Positions 1 through 9,704 of a stretch of DNA of 64,000 nucleotides are shown one piece after another. Position 1 is the stretch's first letter; the number at the start of each line of letters is the position of its first letter. The stretch comes from CAYRGG01 sp964423745. GTDB lineage: Bacteria > Pseudomonadota > Gammaproteobacteria > Competibacterales > Competibacteraceae. Both the position numbers and the translations under genes were made by a program. Location: the NCBI GenBank assembly GCA_964423745.1, contig CAYRGG010000001.1, positions 124,001 to 188,000 on the forward strand, read 5' to 3'. Below the pieces are notes generated by a model. It was not told where the DNA came from. It searched no databases and was given only the letters and a program-made list of their open reading frames with translations.

Positions 1-88
1 TGATATTTTATCCTGGTATTTTTATGGTGACTTACGAGGCACTGGGAAGCGTACAGTATGGCGACTGTCATGCTGTTATTATTTATCC

Positions 89-2797
89 TTGAACCCTAAA
101 AACCTTCTTGTCAAGAGGCCCGCAGCCTTGAAATTGATACCCACTAAGCTGGAATGCCCGCGTCTGCGACCCACTTTAGTGCCTCGCCTGGATCTGGTTG
201 ACCGTATCGAAGCAGGCTTAGAAAAAAAACTCACGTTGATTTCAGCCGCCGCCGGTACCGGCAAAACCACCTTGGTATACCAATGGGTGCGGCAAAGCCG
301 CCTACCCGTGGCTTGGTTTTCCTTGGATGAAGGGGACAATCAACCAGGTCGTTTCATACACTATATGATAGCTGCCTTGCGCTCCGCACAACCGGCTATC
401 GGTGCAGGGGTCGAGGCGTTTTTACAGACTCAAGGATCCATCGATGCCCAGCAATTGCTGTCCAGTGCGGTGGTCATTCCCCTGGCCCAAGCATCCACAC
501 GGTTGGTTTTAGTGTTAGATGACTACCACCTTATCGAAGAGGACGCTATTCATCGACTCGTAGACTGGTTGTTGGCGCATTTACCGGTCTCTATGCATAT
601 CCTGATTACCAGCCGCCACGACCCCCCACTGCACCTGGCCCGGCTCCGGGTACGCAATGAGCTGAACGAGTTACGCACCGAGGATCTGCGCTTTAAGGAA
701 CAGGAAGCAGCGGTTTTTTATAATCATATTATGCAGCTGGAATTGAGGAGGGAAGACATTACCCGCCTGGAAACCCGCACTGAGGGCTGGGCTGCCGCCA
801 TCCAACTTGCCGCCCTATCTTTGCAAGGTCACAGCGACAGACAAGGCTTTATCAACACCCTCACTGGGGATCAGCGCTGGTTTGCCGATTACCTCACCCA
901 GGAAGTGCTGGAACGTCAACCTACTCAGGTCAGGGATTTTCTACTGAATACGTCGGTATTACAACGTCTGTGTGGTTCTCTGTGCGATGCCGTGACAGAG
1001 CGAGAAGACAGCCAAGGGATATTAGAGTCTCTAGAGCAGGTCAACCTTTTTATGGTGCCGCTGGATGACCGGCGTCAGTGGTATCGTTACCACCACTTAT
1101 TTGGTGAGTTATTGCGTCGCCTGCTGGAACAGGAAAAACCGGGTCAAGTCCCGCTGCTCCATCACCGCGCCAGTGTTTGGTACGAACAACACGGGTTGAT
1201 CCATGAAGCCATAGACCATGCACGCCAAGCTGAGGCTATGGACTGGTTAGTGGTGTTGGTGGAACGTTGGGGAGAAACGTTTCTGCAACGCAGTGAAATG
1301 GATACCATTCGGACATGGTTGGCGGCTTTGCCGCCGCACCTATTTGAACAACGACCCATGCTCGCCATCCTGGATGGTTGGCGGGCGGTCCTGGACGGGG
1401 CTTTTCCACAAATCCAGATGAGCCTCCAACGGGGCCAACGGGCATTACAGCACGCGCCCCATTTTAATGAACAGCGTACTCGCTTACAGGGTCACTTGAA
1501 CGCCATTGCAGCTTTTGCTGTTATTCTCAAGGGCAATCCCCGCGAAGGTATTGTCTTAGCGGAGCAGGCGTTAGCGCAGCTTCCCGCCGATGATTACCTG
1601 GTTCGCACACCCCTTATGCTCAGCGTCGGCACCAGCTACAGCATGATTGGCGATCTGGATAAATCCTTAGCCGCTCTCCATGAAGCGCAACTGGCCGGTA
1701 TTCGATCTAACTCTTTTTTTGCTGTTATCGGCGCCATGAGCAGTAAAGGCGAAGTCTATCGCGTCAAGGGACAACTTCAGGATGGGCTACAAATTTGCCA
1801 AGCCGCCATGGAGCTAGCTGAGCAGGAAGACTGCAAATTAGCCCTAGGCTACACTCACCTGACCCGCGGGCGAATTTATTTTGACCGCTATGAGTTAGGG
1901 CAAGCGTGTCATGAAATGGCCCAGGCCATTGAATTGCTGCACCTCCTGGGAGATATACCCTGTCTTGCCATGAGTTGGGCGCTCATGGCGCAAATTGATG
2001 TGGCCCTGGGGGATCCTGCCAAGGCGGTTAATACTTTGACCAAGGCAGCAGTTTGGGCGAAAAAATCCGATTGGAGTGAAGACATACAGGCTGAGTTACG
2101 GGCTCACCTGGCCACGGCGGAACTCCATAATCAGGCCCCCAAGGCTGCCGAAAAATGGCTAAGAAATCATCGTTTTTTGACTAACGTTAACCCAACGGCG
2201 CTGCGCCATCAAAGTCATTTGGCTGCCATAAAATTAGCCATCTATGAGCACCGTTATGAGGGTTTATTAGACACATTGAATAGGTTACTAACCGGCGCCG
2301 AAAACGAAAACCGTATGGGGCAGGCTTTGGAATGGCGGGTGTTGCAAGTTGTGGTGCTCACCGCTACAGATCAAAAAGTTGCAGCGACGCGACAACTTGA
2401 ACACATTGCAAAACTTGCAAAGACGGAATGGTTTTATAGACCTTTTGCCGAATACGGGCGCGTTTTAAAACCCTTCCTGGATACGGTGACAGACCAAGAG
2501 GCGCGAGAATTTTTAGAACGTTTGCAACCATCCGCCTCTCCTACCACAAACGCTATCAAGCCATCGGCCATCGCGGTCAATCCTTTGGAAACTAGCGAAT
2601 CCATCAGTGCCCGGGAATTGGAAGTGCTAAACTTGGTGGCCCAGGGTTTTTCTAATCAGGCGATAGCGGATCAGCTATTCGTTACCTTAGGCACCGTCAA
2701 AACCCACCTGCATAATATCCTGGCTAAACTTGCTGTACGCAATCGTACAGAAGCAGTCCATCGAGCTCGTCTTTTCGGATGGTTGGACAACAGGTAA
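89..2797 (+). CDS. LuxR-family ATP-dependent transcriptional regulator (MalT/LAL type)
   Basis: Large signal-transducing ATPase regulator of 902 residues, the usual LAL/MalT size. A Walker A motif (AAAGTGKT) lies at residues 53-60 and a Walker B-like stretch (LVLVLDDYH) near 139-147. The middle is helical and TPR-like, and a LuxR/FixJ helix-turn-helix occupies about 838-902 (SARELEVLNLVAQG, then GTVKTHLHNILAKL). Family members bind an inducer and ATP, oligomerise and activate transcription; the inducer cannot be read here. The start is TTG at 89; no in-frame ATG fits, and the IPTKL motif typical of the family start follows at residue 17. The gene points towards the RND efflux genes at 2985, so it may regulate them; that is inference from position. 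Confidence 0.9.
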   Translation: MNPKNLLVKRPAALKLIPTKLECPRLRPTLVPRLDLVDRIEAGLEKKLTLISAAAGTGKTTLVYQWVRQSRLPVAWFSLDEGDNQPGRFIHYMIAALRSAQPAIGAGVEAFLQTQGSIDAQQLLSSAVVIPLAQASTRLVLVLDDYHLIEEDAIHRLVDWLLAHLPVSMHILITSRHDPPLHLARLRVRNELNELRTEDLRFKEQEAAVFYNHIMQLELRREDITRLETRTEGWAAAIQLAALSLQGHSDRQGFINTLTGDQRWFADYLTQEVLERQPTQVRDFLLNTSVLQRLCGSLCDAVTEREDSQGILESLEQVNLFMVPLDDRRQWYRYHHLFGELLRRLLEQEKPGQVPLLHHRASVWYEQHGLIHEAIDHARQAEAMDWLVVLVERWGETFLQRSEMDTIRTWLAALPPHLFEQRPMLAILDGWRAVLDGAFPQIQMSLQRGQRALQHAPHFNEQRTRLQGHLNAIAAFAVILKGNPREGIVLAEQALAQLPADDYLVRTPLMLSVGTSYSMIGDLDKSLAALHEAQLAGIRSNSFFAVIGAMSSKGEVYRVKGQLQDGLQICQAAMELAEQEDCKLALGYTHLTRGRIYFDRYELGQACHEMAQAIELLHLLGDIPCLAMSWALMAQIDVALGDPAKAVNTLTKAAVWAKKSDWSEDIQAELRAHLATAELHNQAPKAAEKWLRNHRFLTNVNPTALRHQSHLAAIKLAIYEHRYEGLLDTLNRLLTGAENENRMGQALEWRVLQVVVLTATDQKVAATRQLEHIAKLAKTEWFYRPFAEYGRVLKPFLDTVTDQEAREFLERLQPSASPTTNAIKPSAIAVNPLETSESISARELEVLNLVAQGFSNQAIADQLFVTLGTVKTHLHNILAKLAVRNRTEAVHRARLFGWLDNR

Positions 2798-2817
2798 CTA
2801 CCCTGCCTCACCCAGCA

Positions 2818-2846
2818 ACTCTATCTAATCTATCGAAAGATAGAGT
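2818..2846 (+). terminator. Hairpin after the LuxR-type regulator
   Basis: Nine-base perfect inverted arms ACTCTATCT and AGATAGAGT are separated by an 11-base loop, just past the regulator stop codon. There is no clear T-run, so it may be a weak terminator or an mRNA-stabilising hairpin. Confidence 0.35.
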
Positions 2847-2984
2847 CACTTCATGGAGACGCAAACCTACCTTTTTATGGATGTATTTTTATCTTAATGG
2901 CCCAACAATTGTATAAATAATTGTTTGTCATGGAACGACCTCATGGGTAGGTATATCTACATAACACTATGAAACGATAACATT

Positions 2985-4109
2985 ATGAAACGATTTTTTT
3001 CTGCCAAACCGTCTATTTTTATCGCCCTCGGTGTGCTTTTGGCATTGGCCGGTTGGTTACTGTCTGGTCAACTGCAGAATAATGCTAAACCCGTTGATTC
3101 CACAGCTACCCCCCGGGAACAAAGCGATGCGCTGACGCGGGTGCGGGTACGGGATTTCCAGGCCCAACCTATTAGCCAAGAGATTGTTATAACAGGGCGC
3201 ACGGAACCCGCCCGGGAAGTCACCTTACGGGCCGAGATCGATGCTCGGGTTATGGCCATTGAAGCCGAGCGTGGCGCTGCTGTTAAAGAAGGTGACATCA
3301 TCGTCCGTTTGGACCTCCGGGATCGTCGCGCACGACTGCGCGAGGCTCAGGCGCAAGTGAAACAGCGGGAATTACAGTACCGGGCTGCGCAACGGTTGTT
3401 TGCTGACAAGTATCAATCGGAAACGCAAATAGCGGAAGCCAGAGCCAATTTGGAAAATGCCCGTGCCCAATTAGAACAGATTGAGACGGAAATTGACGAT
3501 GCCATTGTGCGCGCACCCTTCGACGGTATCTTGGAGGAACGACCCGTGGAGAAAGGTGATTATGTATCTGTCGGCGACACAGTGGCGCGGATTATAGAAC
3601 AAAATCCTTTGGTAATCAGTGGCGACATCCCCCAACAAGATGTGCATCGAGTCAAAATCGGCGCACCCGGCAGCGCCCGTTTAGTCACTGGCCAAGAAGT
3701 GCAGGGACGGATTCGTTACATCAGCGCCCAAGCGGATGAAGCCACCCGCACCTTCCGGGTGGAGCTGGAAGTGCCCAACCCAGACAATCGCTTAGTGGCT
3801 GGCGTTACCAGCGAGATCCATTTGCCTATGGAACAACTCACTGCCCATTATCTACCCATGGGCATACTGTCCTTGAACGACGCCGGTCAAGTGGGGGTAA
3901 AATCCGTTAACGGGGATAATCAAGTGGAATTTTATCCCGTACCCATTTTGCGCACCACCACCGGGGGTGTCTGGGTGGGTGAGCTACCCGAAACGGTGCG
4001 CATTATTACCGTGGGACAGGGGTTTGTGCATAGTGGGCAAGAGGTGGAACCGGTGGCTGAAAAAGCGGTAGCGGAAGCTAAACCCCCTAGGGATGGGGAT
4101 CCCTCGTGA
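2985..4109 (+). CDS. RND efflux system periplasmic adaptor subunit (membrane fusion protein)
   Basis: Periplasmic adaptor that links an inner-membrane RND pump to an outer-membrane channel. The 374-residue protein has an N-terminal membrane anchor at about residues 9-27. A barrel/lipoyl half follows (ITGRTEPAREVTLRAEIDA), then an alpha-helical hairpin at about 106-170 rich in Ala, Gln and Arg. The second lipoyl half begins at IVRAPFDGILEERPVEKGDY, and a beta-barrel follows. It overlaps the pump gene by four bases (GTGA), so the two are translationally coupled. No outer-membrane factor gene lies beside it, so it presumably shares one encoded elsewhere. The substrate is unknown. Confidence 0.92.
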   Translation: MKRFFSAKPSIFIALGVLLALAGWLLSGQLQNNAKPVDSTATPREQSDALTRVRVRDFQAQPISQEIVITGRTEPAREVTLRAEIDARVMAIEAERGAAVKEGDIIVRLDLRDRRARLREAQAQVKQRELQYRAAQRLFADKYQSETQIAEARANLENARAQLEQIETEIDDAIVRAPFDGILEERPVEKGDYVSVGDTVARIIEQNPLVISGDIPQQDVHRVKIGAPGSARLVTGQEVQGRIRYISAQADEATRTFRVELEVPNPDNRLVAGVTSEIHLPMEQLTAHYLPMGILSLNDAGQVGVKSVNGDNQVEFYPVPILRTTTGGVWVGELPETVRIITVGQGFVHSGQEVEPVAEKAVAEAKPPRDGDPS

Positions 4110-7100
4110 AAACCTTGATTGATGCGGCCATTGCCCGCAACCGACCTGTGTTGCTGATTTTGGTGCTGATTTTAGTGGCTGGCAGCGTCGCTTATCTCAC
4201 CATGCCCAAAGAAGCTGATCCCGATGTGCCCATTCCTTTTGTGTATGTATCCATGACCCATGAGGGGATCTCTCCGGAAGATGCTGAACGGCTCTTGGTT
4301 CGACCCATGGAAAAGGAGTTGCGGGCCATTGAAGGACTTAAGGAGCTGACCGCCACGGCGGCCGAAGGTTATGCCTCGGTGACGCTGGAATTCGAGGCCG
4401 GGTTTGATAGCGATCAAGCCCTCAACGATGTGCGGGAAAAAGTGGACATGGCCAAGGTGGAACTACCGGCGGACACCGATGAACCCCTGGTGGACGAATT
4501 TAATGTGGCATTGTTTCCGGTTTTGGTGGTGACTTTGGCAGGGGAAACCCCGGAGCGTACTCTAGTCACCCTGGCCCGGGATCTACGGGATAAACTGGAA
4601 GGACTGCCAGGGGTTCTGGAGGTGGACATCGCCGGTGATCGGGAAGATCTTTTGGAAGTGCTCATTGACCCGGTGCGATTGGAAAGCTATAACCAGTCTC
4701 CCGCGGAGATGCTGGAGATAGTCACCCGTAATAATCAACTGGTGGCTGCGGGAACTCTGGATAGCGGCCAAGGCCGTTTTGCTGTCAAAGTACCCGGCGT
4801 GATCGAAACTCTGGACGACGTGTTGACCTTACCCCTCAAGGTGAGCGACGGTAAAGTGGTGACGTTTCAGGACGTGGCCACGGTGCGGCGCACGTTCAAA
4901 GATCCAGAGGGTTTTGCCCGGGTTAATGGGCAACCGGCGGTAACGTTAGAAATTTCCAAACGCATCGGCGCTAATATCATCGACACCCTAGCCCAAGTCC
5001 GTACCCTCATAGCAGCAGAACAGGTGCAGTGGCCGGATACTATTCAAGTCAGTTATTCCCAAGATAAGTCCGAAGACATCCGCATCATGCTCAAGGATTT
5101 GCAAAACAATGTGATCGCGGCGGTGTTATTGGTGATGATTGTGGTGATGGCGGCCTTAGGAGTACGCTCGGCGGGTCTGGTGGGGGTAGCCATTCCGGGG
5201 TCATTTCTCGCCGGTCTGCTGGTCCTGAGTATGGCGGGACTGACGTTGAATATCGTGGTGTTGTTTGCCCTGATTATGGCGGTAGGTATGCTGGTGGACG
5301 GGGCCATTGTGGTGGTGGAACTGGCGGATCGCAAGATGGCCGAAGGGCTCCATCGCCGGGAGGCGTTTGGTGTTGCGGCTAAACGCATGGCGTGGCCCAT
5401 CATCGCCGCCACAGCCACCACTTTGGCGGCTTTTCTACCACTGCTATTTTGGCCTGGGATGATGGGCGAATTTATGAAGTATTTACCCATGACTTTGATC
5501 GCTACCCTCAGTGCTTCGTTGTTGATGGCGCTGATCTTTGTGCCGACGCTTGGCGCTATCGTGGGAGGTCGCGGAGGAGACAAGCAGGGTAATTATGACA
5601 CCTTGGCCATGGCGGAAGACGGTGACTTAAACTGTATACAGGGACTCACGGGAAATTACATTAAGGTTTTAGATTGGGCCTTGATTCATCCGCTTAAAGT
5701 GACCCTAGGGGCTGTTTTATTACTCATCGGTGTCTATGTCTTGTATGGACAAGTGGGCAAGGGTATCGAGTTTTTCCCGGATGTGGAGCCAGAAAACGCC
5801 ATCATTCAAATCCGTGCTCGGGGGGATTTATCCTTGGTGGAGCGGGACAAACTGGTGCGGGAAGTAGAGTCCCGGGTGCTGGATATGGATGAATTCACCA
5901 CCATTTACGCCCGTAGTGGCACCCGGTTTCAAGAGGATTTGCCGGAAGATGTCATTGGACTTTTGCAGTTAGAGCTGGCCGATTGGCAGCAGCGCCGTCC
6001 CGCAAACGAGATTCTCGCGGAAGTGCGCCAACGAGTGGCTGACTTACCCGGTATTATCATCGAGACTCGCAAGGAAGAAGCGGGACCTTCCGAGGGTAAA
6101 CCGGTTCAGGTTCAGCTCAGTTCACGCCAACCTGAGCTACTACCTGACGCTGTCGCCCGGGTTCGAGAAGGTATGCGAAGGCTGGGCGGATTTGTGGATA
6201 TCACCGATAGCCGTCCGATTCCAGGTATCGAGTGGCAAGTTCAGGTGGACCGGGCTGAGGCAGGCCGCTATGGAGCAGATATTGCTTCTGTAGGCAATGC
6301 TATTCAGTTAGTCACCACCGGCATCAAGGTGGGTGAGTATCGTCCCGACGATAGCGATGACGAGGTGGATATCCGCGTACGCTTTCCGGTCAACAATCGC
6401 AGTATCGAGGATGTCGACCGACTTCGTATCCCCAGCGCCAATGGCACCATCCCGGTGGATAATTTTGTCAAACGGGTGGCTAAACCGCGGGTAGGCACCC
6501 TAGAACGGAGCAGCGCCCAGCGGGTTTTAACGGTGCAAGCGGACGTGGCTGAGGGCTTATTGTTGGATGCTAAAGTACAGGAACTGCGCCGCTGGCTCAG
6601 GGACGCCGACCTGGACCCACGGGTGGAAGTGACTTTCAAAGGTGAAGACGAGGATCAACGGGAAGCCCAAGCCTTCTTGAGCAAAGCCTTTGGAATCGCT
6701 TTATTTTTGATGGCGATTATCCTGGTCACGCAATTCAATAATTTTTATCAGGCGTTGCTCATTTTAAGCGCGGTGGTATTTTCCACCATCGGGGTTCTGT
6801 TGGGATTATTGGTCACTCAACAACCCTTCGGTGTTGTTATGAGCGGCGTGGGCGTGATCGCCCTGGCCGGTATCGTAGTCAATAATAATATCGTTCTTAT
6901 CGACACTTTTAATCAACTTAAAACCAAGGGATTAGCCACCCATGAAGCGGTCTTACGCACCGGCGCCCAGCGTTTGCGTCCGGTGCTGTTAACTACCATT
7001 ACCACCATTTTAGGGTTACTCCCCATGGTGCTGGGAATTAATGTAGATTTAATCAACCGCGCAATCACCGTAGGCGCCCCTTCTAGCCAGTGGTGGACCC

Positions 7101-7234
7101 AACTTTCCACGGCGGTCGCCGGGGGATTAGCCTTTGCAACGATTTTGACATTAGTGTTAACGCCCTGCCTATTGATGCTAGGCGAGCGTCGATTTTGGAA
7201 ACAGAAATTAGCAGCAATACCTAGGTTAACCTGA
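4106..7234 (+). CDS. RND efflux pump permease
   Basis: Inner-membrane proton-driven RND exporter of 1042 residues with the standard two-fold layout: TM1 at about 12-30, a large periplasmic loop, TM2-6 at about 330-480, a second loop and TM8-12 near the C-terminus. The TM4 motif reads GMLVDGAIVVVE, so the second of the two acidic residues usual in AcrB-type pumps (VVDDAIVVVE) is Gly. That makes it different from the second RND pump in this window. It starts with GTG overlapping the adaptor stop. It resembles hydrophobe/amphiphile or solute RND pumps; no heavy-metal signature is obvious. Substrate unknown. Confidence 0.92.
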   Translation: MKTLIDAAIARNRPVLLILVLILVAGSVAYLTMPKEADPDVPIPFVYVSMTHEGISPEDAERLLVRPMEKELRAIEGLKELTATAAEGYASVTLEFEAGFDSDQALNDVREKVDMAKVELPADTDEPLVDEFNVALFPVLVVTLAGETPERTLVTLARDLRDKLEGLPGVLEVDIAGDREDLLEVLIDPVRLESYNQSPAEMLEIVTRNNQLVAAGTLDSGQGRFAVKVPGVIETLDDVLTLPLKVSDGKVVTFQDVATVRRTFKDPEGFARVNGQPAVTLEISKRIGANIIDTLAQVRTLIAAEQVQWPDTIQVSYSQDKSEDIRIMLKDLQNNVIAAVLLVMIVVMAALGVRSAGLVGVAIPGSFLAGLLVLSMAGLTLNIVVLFALIMAVGMLVDGAIVVVELADRKMAEGLHRREAFGVAAKRMAWPIIAATATTLAAFLPLLFWPGMMGEFMKYLPMTLIATLSASLLMALIFVPTLGAIVGGRGGDKQGNYDTLAMAEDGDLNCIQGLTGNYIKVLDWALIHPLKVTLGAVLLLIGVYVLYGQVGKGIEFFPDVEPENAIIQIRARGDLSLVERDKLVREVESRVLDMDEFTTIYARSGTRFQEDLPEDVIGLLQLELADWQQRRPANEILAEVRQRVADLPGIIIETRKEEAGPSEGKPVQVQLSSRQPELLPDAVARVREGMRRLGGFVDITDSRPIPGIEWQVQVDRAEAGRYGADIASVGNAIQLVTTGIKVGEYRPDDSDDEVDIRVRFPVNNRSIEDVDRLRIPSANGTIPVDNFVKRVAKPRVGTLERSSAQRVLTVQADVAEGLLLDAKVQELRRWLRDADLDPRVEVTFKGEDEDQREAQAFLSKAFGIALFLMAIILVTQFNNFYQALLILSAVVFSTIGVLLGLLVTQQPFGVVMSGVGVIALAGIVVNNNIVLIDTFNQLKTKGLATHEAVLRTGAQRLRPVLLTTITTILGLLPMVLGINVDLINRAITVGAPSSQWWTQLSTAVAGGLAFATILTLVLTPCLLMLGERRFWKQKLAAIPRLT

Positions 7235-7245
7235 GCGAGAAATGC

Positions 7246-7334
7246 GTAGGGTAGGCAACTGGTTGCCCACGCGGATAAAAATGAACACAGCGAGGGGCGA
7301 GTCGTAGGGTGGGCAACTTGTTGCCCACGCGGAT
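7246..7334. repeat. Two direct copies of a REP-like palindrome
   Basis: Two 31-base near-identical copies lie at 7246-7276 and 7304-7334. Each begins GTAGGGT and ends CCCACGCGGAT. The second contains a perfect palindrome with 9-base arms (GTGGGCAAC/GTTGCCCAC); the first has one mismatch. They lie directly after the pump gene and may also stabilise or end its transcript. Confidence 0.75.
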
Positions 7335-7367
7335 GATGATGGATACGGTTACGGGAATTGAGATGGG

Positions 7368-7480
7368 GAGGCGAGCCTAGGTAGCTCATACCGGGGGACG
7401 CCGTAAATCCCTCCATGGAGGCTTGATGACGGCCATCCAGGCCGCCAACACCCCCTTCACGAGCTACCTAGTCCCGCCTC
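7368..7480. repeat. MITE-like 113-base element with 20-base terminal inverted repeats
   Basis: The left end (GAGGCGAGCCTAGGTAGCTC) and the reverse complement of the right end agree at 18 of 20 positions. The interior carries further short palindromic stretches (CCTCCATGGAGG, GGCCATCCAGGCC). It encodes nothing and sits just before a 5'-truncated gene, so insertion here may have helped break that gene. It resembles dispersed palindromic elements of gammaproteobacteria; the family was not identified. Confidence 0.55.
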
Positions 7481-7549
7481 TTTCCCTCGACGAGTTACGG
7501 TCACTGATCTAGACTGAGGTTATGCCCAAGCCCACCACCCCCAACCCGC

Positions 7550-7945
7550 ATGATCGGTTCTTCTGTAAAATACATTGCCCAAAGCACGGATAAAATTGAT
7601 GACACTACCTTACAGACCATCGTGCAGCGAGCACTGCCCGAGATAGGAGATACAATCATGCCTACTATTGCTGAAACTTGGGAAGAGCGGGGTCTACAAA
7701 AAGGTCGCCAGGAAGGCCGCCAGGAAGGTCGCCAGGAAGGCCGCCAGGAAGGCCGCCAGGAAGGTCGCCAAGAAGAAGCAGCACATAATGTGCTGGTTGT
7801 ATTAGAGGCCCGCTTCGGCAGTGTGCCTGAAGCACTGGCGCAACATATCAAGAGGATTGATGACCTAGTCAAGTTAAGGGAGTTATCCAAACTCGCCGCA
7901 ACTGCTAGTTCTTTAGACGTGTTTCGTGAAATGGTGACGCACTAA
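7550..7945 (+). pseudogene. C-terminal remnant of a Rpn/PD-(D/E)XK nuclease-type transposase
   Basis: The 131-residue frame matches only the tail of Rpn-family recombination-promoting nucleases, which are usually near 300 residues. It contains the segment before the linker (TLQTIVQRALPEIGDTIMP), then IAETWEERGLQKGRQEG, a repeated GRQE linker and a final helical region (ARFGSVPEALAQHIKRIDDL). The nuclease core should lie upstream but is missing; that space holds palindromic repeats. The linker is encoded by six 12-base repeats at 7703-7774. It may still be translated as a short coiled-coil protein. The stop codon overlaps the next start by one base (TAATG). Confidence 0.6.
7703..7774 (+). repeat. 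Six tandem 12-base repeats encoding GRQE units
   Basis: Six consecutive copies of GGYCGCCAGGAA, the last with one change (CAAGAA), encode the charged four-residue unit GRQE. Such repeats are common in the linker of Rpn-type nucleases and can change copy number by slippage without breaking frame. Confidence 0.9.
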
Positions 7946-8385
7946 TGAAAATAGTATTTATTCTTGTCACTGTTGTATCGGCTTTGTCCGCTACGGAGAT
8001 TATTGCCGAGACAGAAACACCGACATTTACAGAACTTAAGCAACAATGGAGTGAAGCGGTCGATACCTTAAAAGGCTATTCCGCCGCTCAACGGGATACG
8101 GCGCTAGAAGAAGGCAAAGAAGCTCTAAACACTATGGATGCTTATATTGAACAACTTGAGGCACAAACTCGCGAGGAATGGGATCAACTGAGCGAAACCA
8201 CCCGCGAAAAGCGCAAAAACGTCCTGCGTGCCCTGCGTGAAGAACGTACTGATCTGGCCGAATGGTACGGGGCCATGAAACATAGCTCCGCCAGCGCCTG
8301 GGATGAAATGAAGCAAGGCTTTATCGACGCATATGGCACTCTCAACGAATCATTCAGCGAAGCTTTAAACGCCTTTGATCAGTAA
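7945..8385 (+). CDS. Exported alpha-helical protein of unknown function
   Basis: The 146-residue protein has a short signal peptide (residues 1-20; cleavage likely near EIIA/ET). A highly charged, almost wholly helical region follows (for example REEWDQLSETTREKRKNVLR), with evenly spaced Trp residues, as in periplasmic coiled-coil proteins. I do not recognise a named family. The ATG overlaps the stop of the preceding remnant by one base, which may be accidental since that gene is decayed. A periplasmic structural or stress role would be a guess. Confidence 0.65.
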   Translation: MKIVFILVTVVSALSATEIIAETETPTFTELKQQWSEAVDTLKGYSAAQRDTALEEGKEALNTMDAYIEQLEAQTREEWDQLSETTREKRKNVLRALREERTDLAEWYGAMKHSSASAWDEMKQGFIDAYGTLNESFSEALNAFDQ

Positions 8386-8474
8386 GATTAAGGTTACGGG
8401 GGGGGGAGTTAGTCTCACTTAGGTTTTTCTTTCCGTTTTGATTTCCAAAGCCATTCGCTAATAAACCGAGTGTT

Positions 8475-9146
8475 ATGTTGATTTTGAGCCATCGTGGTCA
8501 TTGCGCCAAAGCCCCGGAAAATACCCTTGAAGCATTTAGGCAGGCTATTCAGATTGGCGTTGACGGTATCGAGACAGATGTTCAAATAAGTAAAGACAGG
8601 CAGCTTATTTTATTCCACGACCGTTTACTATCCAATGGGCGTGCCGTAACAGAGCTGACTCAAGGTGAACTTAGCGATGCCGTGGGTTATCTGGTTCCTA
8701 CCCTCGACATGGCGCTTACTATCCCTGGTGATATTTTATGGAACGTGGAAATTAAAAATCCTTTGGTTTTAGAACCTCTCGTCTCGACCTTGAGGGCTTT
8801 TTGTCATTCAAAACGTTTCTTGATTACTTCCTTTTGGCACCCTGTCATTAAAAAAGTGAGTCAGCGTCTCGCCGTTGACTGTGGCGTATTAGTGGATCAC
8901 CGCCCCTTTGAGCAAACATCTTATCCGCTGGGTTTGTCGCCCAGTGATAAATGTTTGAATACAATCGTGTGGCACTATCCGGTCATAGACAAGTGTCTTA
9001 TAAAACAGACAACCCAGCGGGGTATTCGAAATTTCGTTTATGGCGTCGTGACCGAGAGTGATTGGCTACACTGTGCTGAATTAAAAATTGATGGCGTTAT
9101 TACGGATTATCCTGAGACGTTACTGACTAAGCGTAAACTGTTTTGA
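8475..9146 (+). CDS. Glycerophosphodiester phosphodiesterase
   Basis: Hydrolyses glycerophosphodiesters to glycerol-3-phosphate and an alcohol. At 223 residues it is near the size of cytosolic UgpQ. The GDPD signature is intact: HRGHCAKAPENT near the N-terminus, then GIETDVQ with the metal-binding Glu and Asp, and LFHDR with the second catalytic His. A later VEIKN motif and a C-terminal DGVITDYPE also fit. No signal peptide is present, so it is cytoplasmic. It stands alone; no ugp transport genes are nearby. Confidence 0.9.
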   Translation: MLILSHRGHCAKAPENTLEAFRQAIQIGVDGIETDVQISKDRQLILFHDRLLSNGRAVTELTQGELSDAVGYLVPTLDMALTIPGDILWNVEIKNPLVLEPLVSTLRAFCHSKRFLITSFWHPVIKKVSQRLAVDCGVLVDHRPFEQTSYPLGLSPSDKCLNTIVWHYPVIDKCLIKQTTQRGIRNFVYGVVTESDWLHCAELKIDGVITDYPETLLTKRKLF

Positions 9147-9281
9147 AGATCCATAATTATCGGTGGTGAAACCTATTATTTATGCAATTTGGTGTGGTCG
9201 CGAAATTGATCGAGGGCTTCAGGATTAGCCAATGCTTTTTTTTGAGGTAGCTCAAGCATTGCTCTTAAGCACCACCAAAAT

Positions 9282-9704
9282 TTAATCTTTTTGGGAAGAA
9301 GGATGACGTCCCAAAGCAATGGCCTCACGTCGAATTTCTAATATCAGTGGCCGATTCATCTGTAATGCTTCAATAGTTGCACACCCTATCGAGGTAAGTC
9401 CTACAACACGTATATCTTCCCAAAAAAAATGATTGTTCCAGCGCTCAAATCGAGGATTGAAAATGGGTGCTTTTTGTTGTGTTTGTGGATCGATGGCCCA
9501 CTGCCGAGCGCCCTTACGCAGCGAACAGGATACACAGGCCAAAGCTAAGTTATCAGATGTCGTTAGGCCACCATCCTTAATCGGAACAACATGATCGATA
9601 TGAAATGTAGCTTCTTGACCAATCTGAGACAGACCGCAATACTCACAACAATTAGCAGCTCTCTCAATAACTAGTCGCCGCAAATTAACAAAAGTTTCAT
9701 TCAC
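9282..9704 (-). CDS. HNH endonuclease
   Basis: Small 140-residue nuclease with the HNH fold. Two zinc-type Cys pairs (CEYCGLSQ and CVSCSLRKG) flank the catalytic core, with HIDHVVPIKDGG supplying the DH pair and DNLALAC the Asn. Such stand-alone HNH proteins cleave DNA, but natural targets are mostly unknown. It overlaps an upstream 71-residue gene by four bases, and this pair recurs as a unit in other genomes (family knowledge). No methylase or helicase is beside it, so a full restriction system is not shown. Confidence 0.88.
   Translation of the reverse strand: MNETFVNLRRLVIERAANCCEYCGLSQIGQEATFHIDHVVPIKDGGLTTSDNLALACVSCSLRKGARQWAIDPQTQQKAPIFNPRFERWNNHFFWEDIRVVGLTSIGCATIEALQMNRPLILEIRREAIALGRHPSSQKD

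Noticed and set aside
5053..5583. 176-codon open frame antisense to the first RND pump
   Set aside because: It lies wholly within a well-supported pump gene and is low-complexity in composition; it is a by-product of the pump's codon pattern.
2985..7234. Complete tripartite efflux system
   Set aside because: No outer-membrane channel gene is next to either RND pump in the window.
7703..7774. CRISPR-like array
   Set aside because: The 12-base repeats are tandem without spacers and encode protein in frame.
9282..9704. Restriction-modification system
   Set aside because: The HNH gene has no methyltransferase or specificity gene beside it.
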